Below are positions 17,932-28,084 of a stretch of DNA of 64,000 nucleotides, piece by piece. Made by a program: the position numbers and the translations under genes. Source of the DNA: Fodinisporobacter ferrooxydans (lineage in GTDB: Bacteria; Bacillota; Bacilli; Tumebacillales; MYW30-H2); the NCBI RefSeq assembly GCF_022818495.1, contig NZ_CP089291.1:3923501-3987500 (forward strand). The letters run 5' to 3'. Positions within the stretch are counted from its first letter, which is position 1, and each line of letters starts with the position of its first letter. The notes under the pieces were generated by a model. It searched no databases, had not been told where the DNA came from, and saw only the letters and a list, made by a program, of their open reading frames with translations.

Positions 17932-19479
17932 TTACAAGGGAATGTTGCCGTGTTTTTTGTACGGACGGTTTTCCCTTTTGTGTTCCAACATCTCCAATGC
18001 TTCCGCCAACTTCATGCGGGTCTCCCGCGGGTCGATCACATCGTCGATCATCCCGGCAGCAGCGGCAACATAGGGATTGGAAAACTTGTCCTTGTATTCT
18101 TGGATTTTCTGTCCGCGAGCTTCCAGCGGATCTTCACTTTCCGCAATTTCTTTGGCAAAAATAATGCTGGCAGCACCTTCCGGCCCCATGACGGCGACTT
18201 CTCCCGTCGGCCAGGCATATACCAGGTCCGCGCCAATCGCCTTGCTGTTCAAAGCAACATATGCACCGCCGAAAGCTTTGCGCAAAATCACCGTAATTTT
18301 CGGTACGGTCGCTTCCGAATACGCATATAAAATCTTCGCGCCATGCCGTATAATTCCCCGGTGTTCCTGCTTGACTCCCGGTATAAAGCCAGTCACGTCC
18401 TCAAATGTGACCAATGGAATCTGGAAGGAATCACAGAAGCGGATAAACCGCGCCAGTTTGTCCGACGAATCGATATCGAGCCCGCCTGCCATATATTTCG
18501 GCTGGTTGGCTATCATTCCAACAGACCGGCCTTGAATGCGTCCAAAACCGATGACAAGATTTTTGGCGAAATTCGGCTGAACTTCCAGGAAATCTTGATT
18601 GTCCAAGACGAGGTGAATCACATGCTTAACATCATATACCTTTGTCGTGTCTTCCGGTACGATTGTCATGAACGCTTCCATGGGCTGTTCCGCATTTGTC
18701 TCGTCCCAATTGCCACGAGGCGGCTTTTCTTCACAGTTTTGCGGCAAAAACGACAAGAGTCTGCGCACATCCTGCAGTACTTGCTCCTCGGAAGACGCCG
18801 TAAAGTGAGCGACACCGCTAACGGAGGATTGCACGTTTGCTCCCCCAAGATTTTCCGCGCTGATCGATTCTCCCGTCACGGATTCAATGACTTTTGGTCC
18901 CGTGATAAACATCTGGCTGGTTTTTTCCACCATAAAAATAAAATCGGTAATGGCCGGCGAATATACGGCACCTCCCGCACATGGTCCCATAATGACCGAA
19001 ATCTGCGGGATGACGCCGGAATATACGGAATTTCGATAAAAAATATGTCCATAGCCGTCGAGGGAGATCACACCTTCCTGGATTCGCGCCCCTCCGGAAT
19101 CATTCAGACCAATGACAGGAGCGCCATTTTTCGCGGCATGATCCATAATCGTACAGATTTTCTTTGCGTGCATTTCCCCTAACGCTCCGCCAAAGACCGT
19201 AAAGTCTTGTGCAAATACGTACACAATGCGGCCGTTAATTTTGCCGTAGCCGGTCACCACGCCTTCTCCCGGCGCCTCCATTTGATCCATGCCAAAATGG
19301 GAACCCCGATGCTCGACAAACGTTCCCAATTCTCGAAACGATCCCGGATCCAGCAACAACTCAATCCGTTCCCGGGCCGTCAGCTTGCCTTTTTCGTGTT
19401 GTTGTAAAATTCGCCGATCCCCGCCGCCAAGTTCCACTTTTCTGCGGCGATCTTCCAGTTCCCATACTTTTCGTTCCAT
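17932..19479 (-). CDS. Acyl-CoA carboxylase carboxyltransferase subunit (PccB/MmdA family)
   Basis: The 515-residue protein is a crotonase-fold carboxyltransferase that moves CO2 between carboxybiotin and propionyl-/methylmalonyl-CoA. Typical segments are KGKLTARERIELLLDPGSF, FAQDFTVFGGALGE, NDSGGARIQEGV and the C-terminal-half MGPEGAASIIFAKEI. No biotin carboxylase or biotin carrier gene is next to it, so partners must lie elsewhere. Its neighbours, methylmalonyl-CoA epimerase and mutase, make propionyl-CoA or methylmalonyl-CoA the likely substrate, as for B. subtilis YqjD. An intergenic repeat fills the space before it. Confidence 0.92.
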   Translation of the reverse strand: MERKVWELEDRRRKVELGGGDRRILQQHEKGKLTARERIELLLDPGSFRELGTFVEHRGSHFGMDQMEAPGEGVVTGYGKINGRIVYVFAQDFTVFGGALGEMHAKKICTIMDHAAKNGAPVIGLNDSGGARIQEGVISLDGYGHIFYRNSVYSGVIPQISVIMGPCAGGAVYSPAITDFIFMVEKTSQMFITGPKVIESVTGESISAENLGGANVQSSVSGVAHFTASSEEQVLQDVRRLLSFLPQNCEEKPPRGNWDETNAEQPMEAFMTIVPEDTTKVYDVKHVIHLVLDNQDFLEVQPNFAKNLVIGFGRIQGRSVGMIANQPKYMAGGLDIDSSDKLARFIRFCDSFQIPLVTFEDVTGFIPGVKQEHRGIIRHGAKILYAYSEATVPKITVILRKAFGGAYVALNSKAIGADLVYAWPTGEVAVMGPEGAASIIFAKEIAESEDPLEARGQKIQEYKDKFSNPYVAAAAGMIDDVIDPRETRMKLAEALEMLEHKRENRPYKKHGNIPL

Positions 19480-19506
19480 CTTGTTTTCCTTTCCTCCTAC
19501 TCGTGC

Positions 19507-19652
19507 GTGTTCAAAAAGTGGTTAAGTAAGACACAAGGAGTGCGAAGCCGAAGCACGAAAAGGCGACGGAGTGTACGTGTTTGGTACATGAGTAAGCCTT
19601 TTTGGGATTCGGCAAAGCAATCCGCCGTGGAGTTTTGACTATTTTTTGAACA
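19507..19652 (+). repeat. Intergenic repeat, copy 2 (full length with inverted ends)
   Basis: About 145 bases bounded by imperfect inverted repeats of about 18 bases: left TGTTCAAAAAGTGGTTAA, right (reverse complement) TGTTCAAAAAATAGTCAAAA. It has no coding capacity and fits almost exactly between the epimerase-fusion stop (4 bases away) and the ribosome binding site of the carboxyltransferase gene. This is the layout of a MITE or other small palindromic element; no matching transposase is in the window. Confidence 0.9.
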
Positions 19653-19656
19653 TCCT

Positions 19657-20601
19657 CTACTCGTCTTCCATTGGCTGGCAAAATTCCGTTAAAACTCCGC
19701 CTGTGTGTTTGGGATGCAAAAATGCTACCCATTTGTGGTGTGCGCCTTTCCGGGGCGTTTCATCGATCAATTGATAACCGGCCGCTTTTGCGTAGCCCAA
19801 CGCTTGTCGAATATCATTGACTTTGAATGCCAGATGATGAAGACCCGGCCCGCGTTTTTCCATGAATTTTGCAATTGGGCTCGCTTTGTCTGTCGGCTCC
19901 AACAATTCAATCACAGTTTCCTTTATTTTCAAAAAGAGAATATGCACATTTTGATCGCTCACCGTTTCTTCATGTATGACTTCCATCCCCAATTGCTCCT
20001 GGTAGAGATGCAAGGATTCATGAAGACTGCGCACGGCAATCCCGATATGATCCAATTGCTCCGGAACGATTCGCAGATTTTGCAGCAGTTCTTGCGGCAT
20101 GTTCGACGGCTCTTCCAATGTATCCTCTGTCAATTGACGGATCGTTTCAGCTGCAGAGTCAGAGTCCGCCTCTGTTTTGTTTATGCCGGCATGCATATAC
20201 CCCCGACGCTGAATATGTGTACGAATATAAGCGGCAATTTCCGAAATCGGAGTGCCTGGCGTGAACACTGCATCAATTCCCTTTTCCAGCAAATACGGAA
20301 TATCATCTTGTGGAACCACACCGCCGCCAATGACTAACACGTCATTGGCGCCAGCATTCCTAAGCTGGCTTACGATCTCTGGAAACAACTGCATATGGGC
20401 ACCGGACAAAGAGGATAGGCCGACACAGTCCACATCTTCCTGAATGGCAATGGATGCGATCTGTTCGGGAGTTTGCCGAAGTCCTGTATAGATCACTTCC
20501 ATGCCGGCATCCCGCAGCCCTTGCGCGACGACAAGCGCTCCTCGGTCATGTCCATCCAGCCCTGGTTTTGCCACAAGTACACGGATTGTTTGATTCGCCA
20601 T
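19657..20601 (-). CDS. Fused B12-binding mutase subunit and methylmalonyl-CoA epimerase
   Basis: Residues 1-135 are a cobalamin-binding domain with the DxHxxG motif D16-G-H18-D-R-G21 and downstream VGLSSLSGAH and VIGGGVVPQDD, as in the small part of methylmalonyl-CoA mutase. Residues about 180-310 are a VOC-fold methylmalonyl-CoA epimerase with metal ligands H185 (DHIGIAV), H255/H256 (GLHHLAFKV) and E306 (LTEFCQP). A polar linker joins them. The fusion would hold the B12-bearing subunit and the enzyme that converts S- to R-methylmalonyl-CoA in one chain. It lies 15 bases after the mutase large subunit and is clearly its partner. Confidence 0.92.
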   Translation of the reverse strand: MANQTIRVLVAKPGLDGHDRGALVVAQGLRDAGMEVIYTGLRQTPEQIASIAIQEDVDCVGLSSLSGAHMQLFPEIVSQLRNAGANDVLVIGGGVVPQDDIPYLLEKGIDAVFTPGTPISEIAAYIRTHIQRRGYMHAGINKTEADSDSAAETIRQLTEDTLEEPSNMPQELLQNLRIVPEQLDHIGIAVRSLHESLHLYQEQLGMEVIHEETVSDQNVHILFLKIKETVIELLEPTDKASPIAKFMEKRGPGLHHLAFKVNDIRQALGYAKAAGYQLIDETPRKGAHHKWVAFLHPKHTGGVLTEFCQPMEDE

Positions 20602-20616
20602 CCCAATTGACTCCTT

Positions 20617-22278
20617 TTACCATACTGATGGTTGATATTCGCCGAATTCTTCCCGCAAAACTCCACAGATTTCTCCAAGTGTTGCATAAACGCGTACAGA
20701 TTGTATGATATGCGGCATCAGATTCTCACTGCCTCTTGCCGCGTTTCGCAATGCTTCCAACGCTTCCTGAACCGCTTTTGAATTGCGCGTATTGCGCAGG
20801 TGTGCAAGTCTTTCGGACTGGATCCGTTCCAACGATGAATCAATGCGCAACAATTCCGGCCTCGGCTCATGCTCCAATTTAAACGCGTTCACACCGACGA
20901 CGATTTGTTCGCCTGTCTCAATTGCCATTTGTGTTTGATAGGCAGACTTTTGGATTTCCCGCTGCATATAACCTTGTTCAACAGCGACGACCGCTCCGCC
21001 CAGACCATCGATCTGTGCCAGGTATTCGCCAACTTCCTGCTCGATTTGATCCGTCAATGCTTCCACATAATACGACCCGCCCAAAGGATCGATCGTATCG
21101 GCCACACCGCTTTCATGTGCAATGATTTGCTGTGTCCGCAATGCAATGCGGGCAGACTCTTCCGTGGGCAAAGCGAGCGCCTCGTCGCGGGAATTTGTAT
21201 GCAGGCTTTGCGTACCCCCAAGAACGGCAGAAAGCGCCTGCAATGTCACGCGGACGATGTTGTTGTCCGGTTGCTGTGCCGTTAATGTAGAGCCGCCCGT
21301 TTGCGTATGAAAGCGCAACTGCCATGATTTTGGCTGTTTTGCTCCATAGTGCTCTTTCATGATCCGCGCCCAAATGCGGCGGGCCGCCCGAAATTTGGCA
21401 ACTTCTTCAAACAGGTTGTTATGTGCATTGAAAAAGAACGACAGCCGCGGTGCAAATACGTCCACGTCAAGCCTTGCAGCAATCGCCGCATCCACATACG
21501 CCTTCGCATTTGCCAGGGTGAATGCCACTTCCTGCACGGCTGTCGAACCTGCTTCGCGAATGTGGTAGCCGCTGATGCTGATCGTATTCCAGTTGGGCAC
21601 AGACGTCGAACAGTATGCAAAAATATCGGTAATCAGCCGCATCGAAGGCCTGGGAGGAAAAATATATGTCCCTCTGGCGACGTATTCTTTTAATATGTCA
21701 TTCTGAATGGTTCCTGATAGTTTGTCCGCAGTCACACCTTGTTTTTCAGCCACGACAATATACATGGCCAACAAAACGGAAGCAGGCGCATTGATCGTCA
21801 TTGAGGTACTTACTTTATCAAGGGGAATATTGGCTAACAATCGCTCCATATCTTCCAGCGATGAAATTGCCACACCTACTTTTCCTACTTCTCCCTTTGC
21901 GAACGGATGATCCGAGTCGTATCCGATCTGTGTCGGCAAATCAAATGCTGTCGATAAGCCTGTTTGCCCCTGTTCCAATAAGTAATGGAATCTGCGATTG
22001 GTTTCTTCTGCCGAGCCAAATCCCGCATATTGACGCATTGTCCAATAGCGGCTGCGATACATGGTCGGCTGAGTTCCTCTCGCAAACGGAAATTCGCCTG
22101 GAAAACCCAATTGATGCACATATTGTGTGGCATCTGCCGTTTGCTCATCCGGTACATACAATCGATCTACCGGAATTCCCGAAGATGTTGCGAACGTTGC
22201 CTTGCGCTCCGGAATACGCCCGCTTGCTTGCTCCGCTTTTCGCTGCCAAGATGCATATTGCTCCTGAAAATCCGCCAC
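20617..22278 (-). CDS. Methylmalonyl-CoA mutase large subunit
   Basis: Catalyses B12-dependent rearrangement of R-methylmalonyl-CoA to succinyl-CoA. The 553-residue chain is the TIM-barrel part only; the B12 domain is on the next gene. Motifs: [42 protein letters not shown] and the [12 protein letters not shown] segment with the catalytic His. Tyr74 and Arg202 correspond to the pair that separates methylmalonyl-CoA from isobutyryl-CoA mutases, supporting the former. The GTG start is chosen for AGGAGGG six bases upstream; an ATG 12 codons earlier (GAGGAATGGG) is an alternative. No meaB chaperone gene is adjacent. Confidence 0.93.
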   Translation of the reverse strand: MADFQEQYASWQRKAEQASGRIPERKATFATSSGIPVDRLYVPDEQTADATQYVHQLGFPGEFPFARGTQPTMYRSRYWTMRQYAGFGSAEETNRRFHYLLEQGQTGLSTAFDLPTQIGYDSDHPFAKGEVGKVGVAISSLEDMERLLANIPLDKVSTSMTINAPASVLLAMYIVVAEKQGVTADKLSGTIQNDILKEYVARGTYIFPPRPSMRLITDIFAYCSTSVPNWNTISISGYHIREAGSTAVQEVAFTLANAKAYVDAAIAARLDVDVFAPRLSFFFNAHNNLFEEVAKFRAARRIWARIMKEHYGAKQPKSWQLRFHTQTGGSTLTAQQPDNNIVRVTLQALSAVLGGTQSLHTNSRDEALALPTEESARIALRTQQIIAHESGVADTIDPLGGSYYVEALTDQIEQEVGEYLAQIDGLGGAVVAVEQGYMQREIQKSAYQTQMAIETGEQIVVGVNAFKLEHEPRPELLRIDSSLERIQSERLAHLRNTRNSKAVQEALEALRNAARGSENLMPHIIQSVRVYATLGEICGVLREEFGEYQPSVW

Positions 22279-22490
22279 TTCTCTCCCTCCTGCTGCCAAT
22301 CCTTTTCTACTCATCCCATTCCTCTTTATCGACACCGCTTGAACTTGATCGAAATTCCTTGCCTTTCCCGGCAATCATCGTCTCCAAGTGAAAAATAAAC
22401 ATAGGCGAAACAGAAATGGTACTCGAACCTGCATTTACTGCATTCCGCAATGTCAGCTTTGGAAGCCATTGTGAAAACGAATACAAGCAT

Positions 22491-22499
22491 AGTATATCA
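22491..22499 (-). promoter_or_regulatory. Candidate extended -10 promoter for the mutase cluster
   Basis: TGATATACT on the minus strand is an extended -10 element about 210 bases before the mutase start; no good -35 is seen. The rest of the stretch between the mutase start and the amtB terminator contains nothing else I recognise. Confidence 0.35.
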
Positions 22500-22591
22500 T
22501 AGAATGTTGTCTCTGCTGAACCAAACTTTTACATCTATCTTGCAAGAATGGCGATCCGTGAATAAAACATTGTGGTCGTAGTCAATTAAAA

Positions 22592-22629
22592 AAGCTGTTG
22601 AATATTGATTATGCAACATTCAACAGCTT
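22592..22629 (-). terminator. Terminator after amtB
   Basis: A perfect 12-bp stem (AAGCTGTTGAAT with ATTCAACAGCTT, 14-base loop) followed on the minus strand by a short T run, about 95 bases past the amtB stop. Between stop and hairpin are two near-copies of TTCCATCTTTAAAAGAT. Confidence 0.85.
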
Positions 22630-22722
22630 CGATTCACAAACTTGCAATCCGCTTCAAACATAAAACATTTGTTCCATCTTTAAAAGATTGCTTCATCTTT
22701 AAAAGATCGTTCCATCCATCGC

Positions 22723-24024
22723 TTACGCTTGAACGTTTGCTTCCTTCATTTGCTTTGCAAAATATTCGCTCATATCCGCGATCTGCGCCGGAATTTCCGA
22801 ATTTGACGCATATGCCGGAACACCGTGTTCCGCAATATCCAGCCCTTCATCTTCCTCGTCTCGATTGACTCGAATTCCAACGGTTTTCTTCATTAACAAA
22901 AACACCACATACGTAGAGGCAAATCCCCAGACAGAACATACGATAAGACCTAACGCTTGAACGCCCAACAAATGCAATCCGCCGCCATAAAGCAAACCGC
23001 CATTTGTTGCGAACAGGCCAACCGCTATAGTTCCGAAGCTGCCGCAAATGCCGTGAACAGCTACCGCACCGACCGGATCATCCGCATGCAAGCGGTCGAT
23101 CAGGCCAACACCTTCCACGACAATGACACCGGCGATTGCGCCGATTACAATGGCGCCAAGTGCACTGACTACCTGTGTGCCTGCAGTAATTGCCACCAAT
23201 CCGGCCAATGCACCGTTGATCGCCATCGAGGGATCCGCTTTGCCATACCGCCGCATGGTATAAAGAGTCGCCAACACTCCTCCTGCAGCTGCCGCCAAAT
23301 TGGTTGTCAACGCGACATGGGCAAGAGAACCATCCAGAGCATTTAACGTACTGCCCGGGTTGAATCCGAACCATCCAAACCACAGCATAAATGCGCCTAA
23401 TGCGGCTAACGGAAGATTATGTGCCGGCATTACATTCACGGATCCGTCCGCATTGTATTTGCCGCGCCTTGGCCCCAATACCAGAATCGCCGCCAAAGCA
23501 CTCCATCCTCCGACCGCGTGTACGACTGTCGAACCGGCAAAATCAACAAATCCCAATTGATGCAAAAATCCCGTAGGAGCCCATGCCCAATGACCACTCA
23601 CAGGATAAATGATCACGGTTGCCAAGAAACTGTACAAAATATATGGCCCGAACTTCATCCGTTCTGCTACCGCGCCGGAAACGATCGTTGCTACTGCGAC
23701 GGCAAATGCCGCCTGGAATAACCAAAAGATTTCTACCGGAATGGAAAGTCCTAAAAATGTAAAATTTCCCTTCAGGAAAAATCCATCCCACTGAATATGG
23801 CCGCCCTGGCCATGAATCCCGTACATAATGGCAAAACCGAAAGCAAAGTATCCGATCAAACCGACACAACAATCCATGAGAACTTTCATAATCACGTTCA
23901 TCGAATTTTTTGAATGAATAAACCCAGCCTCTAATGCAGCAAAACCTGCTTCCATAAAGAATACAAGTGCCGTTGCAATAACCATCCACACCGTGTTTAA
24001 ACCGATTACTATCTGGCCGTTCAA
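22723..24024 (-). CDS. amtB: Ammonium transporter Amt
   Basis: A trimeric Amt/MEP ammonia channel. The 433-residue protein has about 11 membrane helices, the N-terminal TVWMVIATALVFFMEAGFAALEAG split as TVWMVIATALVFFMEAG, the pore His residues in GHWAWAPTGF and ICGSFGTIAVG, and a signature DFAGSTVVHAVGGWSAL (about residue 165). The TTG start is chosen because GGGGGAG lies just upstream; a start 16 codons earlier has none. No glnK/glnB gene is next to it. A well-formed sigma-A promoter lies ahead. Confidence 0.94.
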   Translation of the reverse strand: MNGQIVIGLNTVWMVIATALVFFMEAGFAALEAGFIHSKNSMNVIMKVLMDCCVGLIGYFAFGFAIMYGIHGQGGHIQWDGFFLKGNFTFLGLSIPVEIFWLFQAAFAVAVATIVSGAVAERMKFGPYILYSFLATVIIYPVSGHWAWAPTGFLHQLGFVDFAGSTVVHAVGGWSALAAILVLGPRRGKYNADGSVNVMPAHNLPLAALGAFMLWFGWFGFNPGSTLNALDGSLAHVALTTNLAAAAGGVLATLYTMRRYGKADPSMAINGALAGLVAITAGTQVVSALGAIVIGAIAGVIVVEGVGLIDRLHADDPVGAVAVHGICGSFGTIAVGLFATNGGLLYGGGLHLLGVQALGLIVCSVWGFASTYVVFLLMKKTVGIRVNRDEEDEGLDIAEHGVPAYASNSEIPAQIADMSEYFAKQMKEANVQA

Positions 24025-24060
24025 GATGTCTCCCCCCACTACACTGTTACATTTGATCAC

Positions 24061-24089
24061 ATTATAAGCCAATCTTGCCGGATTGACAA
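24061..24089 (-). promoter_or_regulatory. Sigma-A promoter of amtB
   Basis: TTGTCA, 17 bases, TATAAT on the minus strand, about 40 bases before the amtB start. Nitrogen control sites (TnrA or GlnR boxes, TGTNAN7TNACA) were not evident by eye. Confidence 0.8.
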
Positions 24090-24214
24090 CAATATATGGA
24101 AGAAATACTTACATAAAAAGCGATTTTTATCCGCCGGTTTCATTTTTCGAAATCTGAAGCGCAGAACATCTTACATCATCAGATATGAGCAAGAAACTAT
24201 AATGAAAATAAAAA

Positions 24215-24253
24215 ACGTCCTACGGCATCGGAATCCCATATGCCATAAGACGT
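24215..24253 (-). terminator. Terminator after the 49-residue ORF
   Basis: A 14-bp stem with two G-U pairs (ACGTCTTATGGCAT with ACGGCAT...ACGT partner, 11-base loop) followed on the minus strand by TTTTTATTTTC. It separates the small ORF from amtB. Confidence 0.75.
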
Positions 24254-24372
24254 TGCACACAAAAATACTGGCAAAATACATACTGCTCATGAAAAGATAG
24301 AATAAAATAAGATAAAAATAGTGCTGAAATTACAAAAACAGGAAGATAAAAATGGAATAGACAAATGCTAAA

Positions 24373-24522
24373 TTATGCCATTTGTTGCTGGTTTGGATGA
24401 TATTGATGATGAAATTCATCCAATACTTCTACGGCAATTGAATCAATCTCTTCTAATTCTGTCATTTCATCTGCCGTCAAACGAAACAAATTATTCCACC
24501 ATGTTTTTAAGCGGTTGACCAT
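24373..24522 (-). CDS. Small hypothetical protein, 49 residues
   Basis: Begins MVNRLKTWWNNLFRL and ends in an acidic then Gln/His-rich tail (EFHHQYHPNQQQMA). GGAGATGAAGAG lies upstream of this ATG; an in-frame TTG 26 codons earlier has no ribosome binding site. A terminator follows, which supports a real transcript. No recognised family. Confidence 0.5.
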   Translation of the reverse strand: MVNRLKTWWNNLFRLTADEMTELEEIDSIAVEVLDEFHHQYHPNQQQMA

Positions 24523-24726
24523 CGGTTGCTCTTCATCTCCACACCAGAAGTTTCTGATGAATCTATTAAATAATATCTGTTCAAAAAAGGCGATAGACAA
24601 TTTATCGCAATTCTACCTTCAAATCAGAAAAGAAGAGTATGTAAACGCAAACATCTCGTTATATCGTTGCGTATCTATTATTTTCATGCATTTGCACCTT
24701 TGTTTGTTGCTCCACAAAAACGCTTA

Positions 24727-24775
24727 TGGCGACCCTTCGTCTTATGAACCGGCCATTGTGACAAGAAGGTCGCCA
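24727..24775 (-). terminator. Terminator of the bkd-lipA operon
   Basis: An 8-bp perfect stem TGGCGACC/GGTCGCCA, extended by pairing CTTC with GAAG, is followed on the minus strand by GCGTTTTTG. It lies just after lipA. Confidence 0.78.
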
Positions 24776-24789
24776 AACGAATTGTATCG

Positions 24790-25698
24790 CTATTTTTTCC
24801 CCGCCTGCTGAACTTGCTCATGTGCATGATAGGAACTGCGAACCAGCGGTCCGGATTCCACGTGGGAAAATCCCCGTTTGATTCCTTCCACCTTCAACTT
24901 TGCAAATTCTTGTGGAGTATAGTATTTTTCAATGTTTAAATGTTTTTTCGTCGGCTGCAAATATTGACCGATCGTCATGATGTCACAATCCACGTTGCGC
25001 AAATCGTCCATCGCCTGCAAAATTTCCTCCCATGTTTCCCCTACGCCCAACATGATGCTGGATTTTGTCGGGATATCCGGCTTCATTCCTTTTGCCCTTT
25101 GCAGCAGCTCAAGGGATCGACGGTACTTCGCTTTCGCCCGCACGCGGTCGGACAGCCGTTCAACGGTCTCTATGTTGTGATTCAAAATGTCTGGCCGTGC
25201 ATCCATCACCACCTGCAACGCATCCCAATTCCCTTGAAAATCAGGAATCAAAACTTCCACCGAACACCCGGGAACCCTTTCTCTCACCGCACGGATCGTC
25301 GCCGCAAAAATGGCAGCCCCTCCATCTGCAAGGTCGTCTCTTGCGACAGATGTGACAACCACATGCTGCAGCCCCATCTGCTCGACTGATGCCGCCACGC
25401 GGCTTGGTTCTTCCAAATCCAATTCCGTCGGCAGCCCTGTGGTGACAGCGCAAAAACGGCAAGCTCTGGTACAGATATTCCCCAAAATCATAAAGGTCGC
25501 GGTGCGATGCGTCCAACATTCGAAAAGATTGGGACATTTCGCTTCTTCGCAAACCGTATGTAATCGATTGCCGCGCATCAAGGACTTTAATTCCGTAAAA
25601 TTTTCGTTTGTCTTTAAATCTATTTTCAACCACTCTGGTTTTCTTAGCGGGCGTTGTGCAGATTCTTTCGCGGATTCTTTCATCGTTTGACCGTGCAT
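24790..25698 (-). CDS. lipA: Lipoyl synthase
   Basis: A radical-SAM enzyme inserting two sulfurs into protein-bound octanoyl groups. Both iron-sulfur motifs are present: auxiliary cluster [12 protein letters not shown] and SAM cluster CTRACRFC, followed by the C-terminal RSSYHA with the auxiliary Ser ligand. The 302-residue length is typical. The [12 protein letters not shown] follows GGGAG by seven bases. It is last in the bkd operon, 68 bases after bkdB, whose lipoyl domain is a direct substrate; this pairing is unlike the B. subtilis operon, where lipA is elsewhere. Confidence 0.94.
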   Translation of the reverse strand: MHGQTMKESAKESAQRPLRKPEWLKIDLKTNENFTELKSLMRGNRLHTVCEEAKCPNLFECWTHRTATFMILGNICTRACRFCAVTTGLPTELDLEEPSRVAASVEQMGLQHVVVTSVARDDLADGGAAIFAATIRAVRERVPGCSVEVLIPDFQGNWDALQVVMDARPDILNHNIETVERLSDRVRAKAKYRRSLELLQRAKGMKPDIPTKSSIMLGVGETWEEILQAMDDLRNVDCDIMTIGQYLQPTKKHLNIEKYYTPQEFAKLKVEGIKRGFSHVESGPLVRSSYHAHEQVQQAGKK

Positions 25699-25765
25699 TT
25701 CCACACTCCCCACCCCTTTCTAAAATGGTATATGGACTTGGCAGGTGCCAAGCCCGGTGATCTCC

Positions 25766-27076
25766 TTATAGGATAGTATGTTCGCCGTACTCTTGCAAGC
25801 GCCTCTTGACACTTTGCAAAAACCGCCCGCAAGCAAGTCCGTCCAATACGCGGTGATCCAGTGACAAACAGATGTTCACGAGCGAACGGATGGCAATCGC
25901 ATCATCATCCAGCACTACGGGGCGTTTGACAATGGATTCCATCGTTATAATGGCCGCTTGCGGGGCATTGATAATCGGCGCTGACAGTATCGATCCAAAC
26001 GCGCCCGTATTATTTACTGTAAATGTACCGCCTGCGACATCTTCCATCGTCAGTTTCCCCGCGCGGGCTCTTGCAGCCAAATCATGGACCGCGTGGGCAA
26101 TGCCGACAATGCTTAACCGATCCGCGTGATGAATCACAGGTACGACAAGTGCATCTTCGGTCGCGACGGCAATTGAGATATGAATGCCTTTCTTGATCAC
26201 AATCCCTTCGTCCGTCCATGCTGAATTCAAAATGGGAAACTCTTTTAACGACTCGGCCACTGCCTTGATAAAGAAGGGCAGATAGGTCAGATCAATTCCT
26301 TCCCTGCGTTTGAATTCTTCTTTTACTTTCGTGCGGAATTTGACGAGGGAAGTGACATCCGCCTCTACCATTGTCCATGCGTGCGGCGCTGTGTGCTTGC
26401 TTTCCACCATCCGTTTTGCAATCGTCTTCCGAATGGCAGTAGCGGGAATGATTTGATCTTCCCCATTTGCTAAAAGGGGCTTGCTTGCCGAAATCACAGG
26501 CTCAACGGCAGGCATCTCGCTTTGTACGGCCGCTTTCGGTTCGGATTGCGGCTGTTCGATAACAGACGGGGGATTGGGAGATTCAATGAAGCGATATACA
26601 TCCTTTCGTGTAATCCTCCCACCGATTCCTGTGCCTGTAATCATGGCAGGATTGATTCGGTGCTCCTGCATAAGACGCATGACAACCGGCGAAAATCTTC
26701 CTTGTCCATCGAAAACCGCATCTGCATGTTGACGTACATCCGCGAGGGTTTCCAGAGCATCGGCAGCCGCTTGTGTCTTGGACGCTGCAGTTGTGATCGC
26801 ATTCGCCGTGTCCTTTTGCGGGAGCACATGCGGCAACACATCCTGCCCTTCAATTACGGCAATTTTCGTACCGACAGGAACCGTTTCCCCTTCTTGTACG
26901 AGGATTTCCGTCAGAATCCCTTCGACATCCGATGGAATTTCCGCATTGACCTTATCCGTAATCACTTCGACAAGGGGTTCATATTTTTCTACTTTGTCCC
27001 CTATTTGCTTTAACCATTTGCCGAGGGTGCCTTCTGTCACACTTTCTCCCAACTGCGGCATTCGAACATCTGGCAT
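25766..27076 (-). CDS. bkdB: Branched-chain alpha-keto acid dehydrogenase E2
   Basis: The lipoamide acyltransferase core of the complex. Domains in order: lipoyl domain (about 1-75) with the modified Lys42 in EVITDKVNAE; peripheral subunit-binding domain (about 127-165, SPVVMRLMQEHRINPAMITG then GRITRKDVYRF); acyltransferase domain (about 210-436) with catalytic His408 in SLDHRVLDG. The 436-residue length fits. AAGGGGG precedes the ATG. It follows bkdAB by 12 bases. The branched-chain rather than pyruvate assignment rests on similarity of the E1 genes and on the bkdR-like activator. Confidence 0.92.
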   Translation of the reverse strand: MPDVRMPQLGESVTEGTLGKWLKQIGDKVEKYEPLVEVITDKVNAEIPSDVEGILTEILVQEGETVPVGTKIAVIEGQDVLPHVLPQKDTANAITTAASKTQAAADALETLADVRQHADAVFDGQGRFSPVVMRLMQEHRINPAMITGTGIGGRITRKDVYRFIESPNPPSVIEQPQSEPKAAVQSEMPAVEPVISASKPLLANGEDQIIPATAIRKTIAKRMVESKHTAPHAWTMVEADVTSLVKFRTKVKEEFKRREGIDLTYLPFFIKAVAESLKEFPILNSAWTDEGIVIKKGIHISIAVATEDALVVPVIHHADRLSIVGIAHAVHDLAARARAGKLTMEDVAGGTFTVNNTGAFGSILSAPIINAPQAAIITMESIVKRPVVLDDDAIAIRSLVNICLSLDHRVLDGLACGRFLQSVKRRLQEYGEHTIL

Positions 27077-27088
27077 TCCATAACCCCC

Positions 27089-28072
27089 TTAAAATTCAGC
27101 CAACTTCCGCATGGCTGCTGCAATTTTTTCCGAATTCAGCATATAAAATTTTTCCATGGGCGGACTATAGGGCATCGCCGGGACATCCGGCCCGCACAGA
27201 CGGGCAATCGGCGCATCGAGTTCAAACAGCGCTTCTTCTGCAATGATTGCAGATACTTCCGCACCCACACCGCCAGTTTTATTGTCCTCATGAACGATGA
27301 GTACTTTACCTGTTTTCTTCACCGCATCGATGATACCTTCCCGGTCGAGCGGAAGCACTGTGCGAAGGTCGAGGATATGCACATCGATTCCCTCTTTCGC
27401 CAATTGCTCCGCCGCATCCATGCACAGATGCACCATCAAACCGTAGGTAATCACCGTAATATCGGTCCCCTCACGCTTCACATCCGCTTTGCCGATGGGA
27501 AGAACGTACTCTTCCTCGGGCACATCCCCTTTGATCAGCCGATAGCATCGTTTGTGCTCAAAAAACAAAACCGGATCCGGATCGCGAATCGCCGCTTTTA
27601 AAAGACCTTTCACATCATAAGGTGTGGAAGGAGCGACAATTTTCAAACCTGGGACATGATGGAAAAGCGCCTCTACGCTCTGGGAATGGTACAAAGCGCC
27701 ATGAACACCCCCTCCATATGGAGCGCGGATGACCATTGGCACCCCCCAGTCATTCCGGGAACGATACCGCATTTTGGCAGCTTCACTAATAATCTGATTC
27801 ATGGCAGGCAAAATAAAATCGGCAAACTGAATTTCAGCAATCGGCACCATTCCGTGTAATGCGGCTCCAATGCCGACTCCGACGATGGCAGATTCCGCCA
27901 ACGGCGTATCGATGACACGTTGTTCGCCAAACTCTTCAATCAGGCCTGCAGTGACGCGAAATACTCCGCCCCGCACACCCACGTCTTCTCCCAAAACAAA
28001 TACCCGTTCGTCCCTGCGCATTTCTTCAAGGATCGCGTCATGAATCGCTTCTATATAAAGTTTGACAGCCAT
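27089..28072 (-). CDS. bkdAB: Branched-chain alpha-keto acid dehydrogenase E1 beta
   Basis: The transketolase-like beta chain (327 residues) that, with the alpha chain, decarboxylates 2-keto acids from Val, Leu and Ile using thiamine diphosphate. Typical features are EDVGVRGGVFRVTAGL near residue 28, DTPLAESAIVGVGIGAAL, QSVEALFHHVPGLKIVAPST and a C-terminal LDAPIARLCGPDVPAMPYSP. GGGGGAGCAT precedes the ATG. It lies 12 bases after bkdAA. Confidence 0.93.
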   Translation of the reverse strand: MAVKLYIEAIHDAILEEMRRDERVFVLGEDVGVRGGVFRVTAGLIEEFGEQRVIDTPLAESAIVGVGIGAALHGMVPIAEIQFADFILPAMNQIISEAAKMRYRSRNDWGVPMVIRAPYGGGVHGALYHSQSVEALFHHVPGLKIVAPSTPYDVKGLLKAAIRDPDPVLFFEHKRCYRLIKGDVPEEEYVLPIGKADVKREGTDITVITYGLMVHLCMDAAEQLAKEGIDVHILDLRTVLPLDREGIIDAVKKTGKVLIVHEDNKTGGVGAEVSAIIAEEALFELDAPIARLCGPDVPAMPYSPPMEKFYMLNSEKIAAAMRKLAEF

Positions 28073-28084
28073 ATGCTCCCCCTC

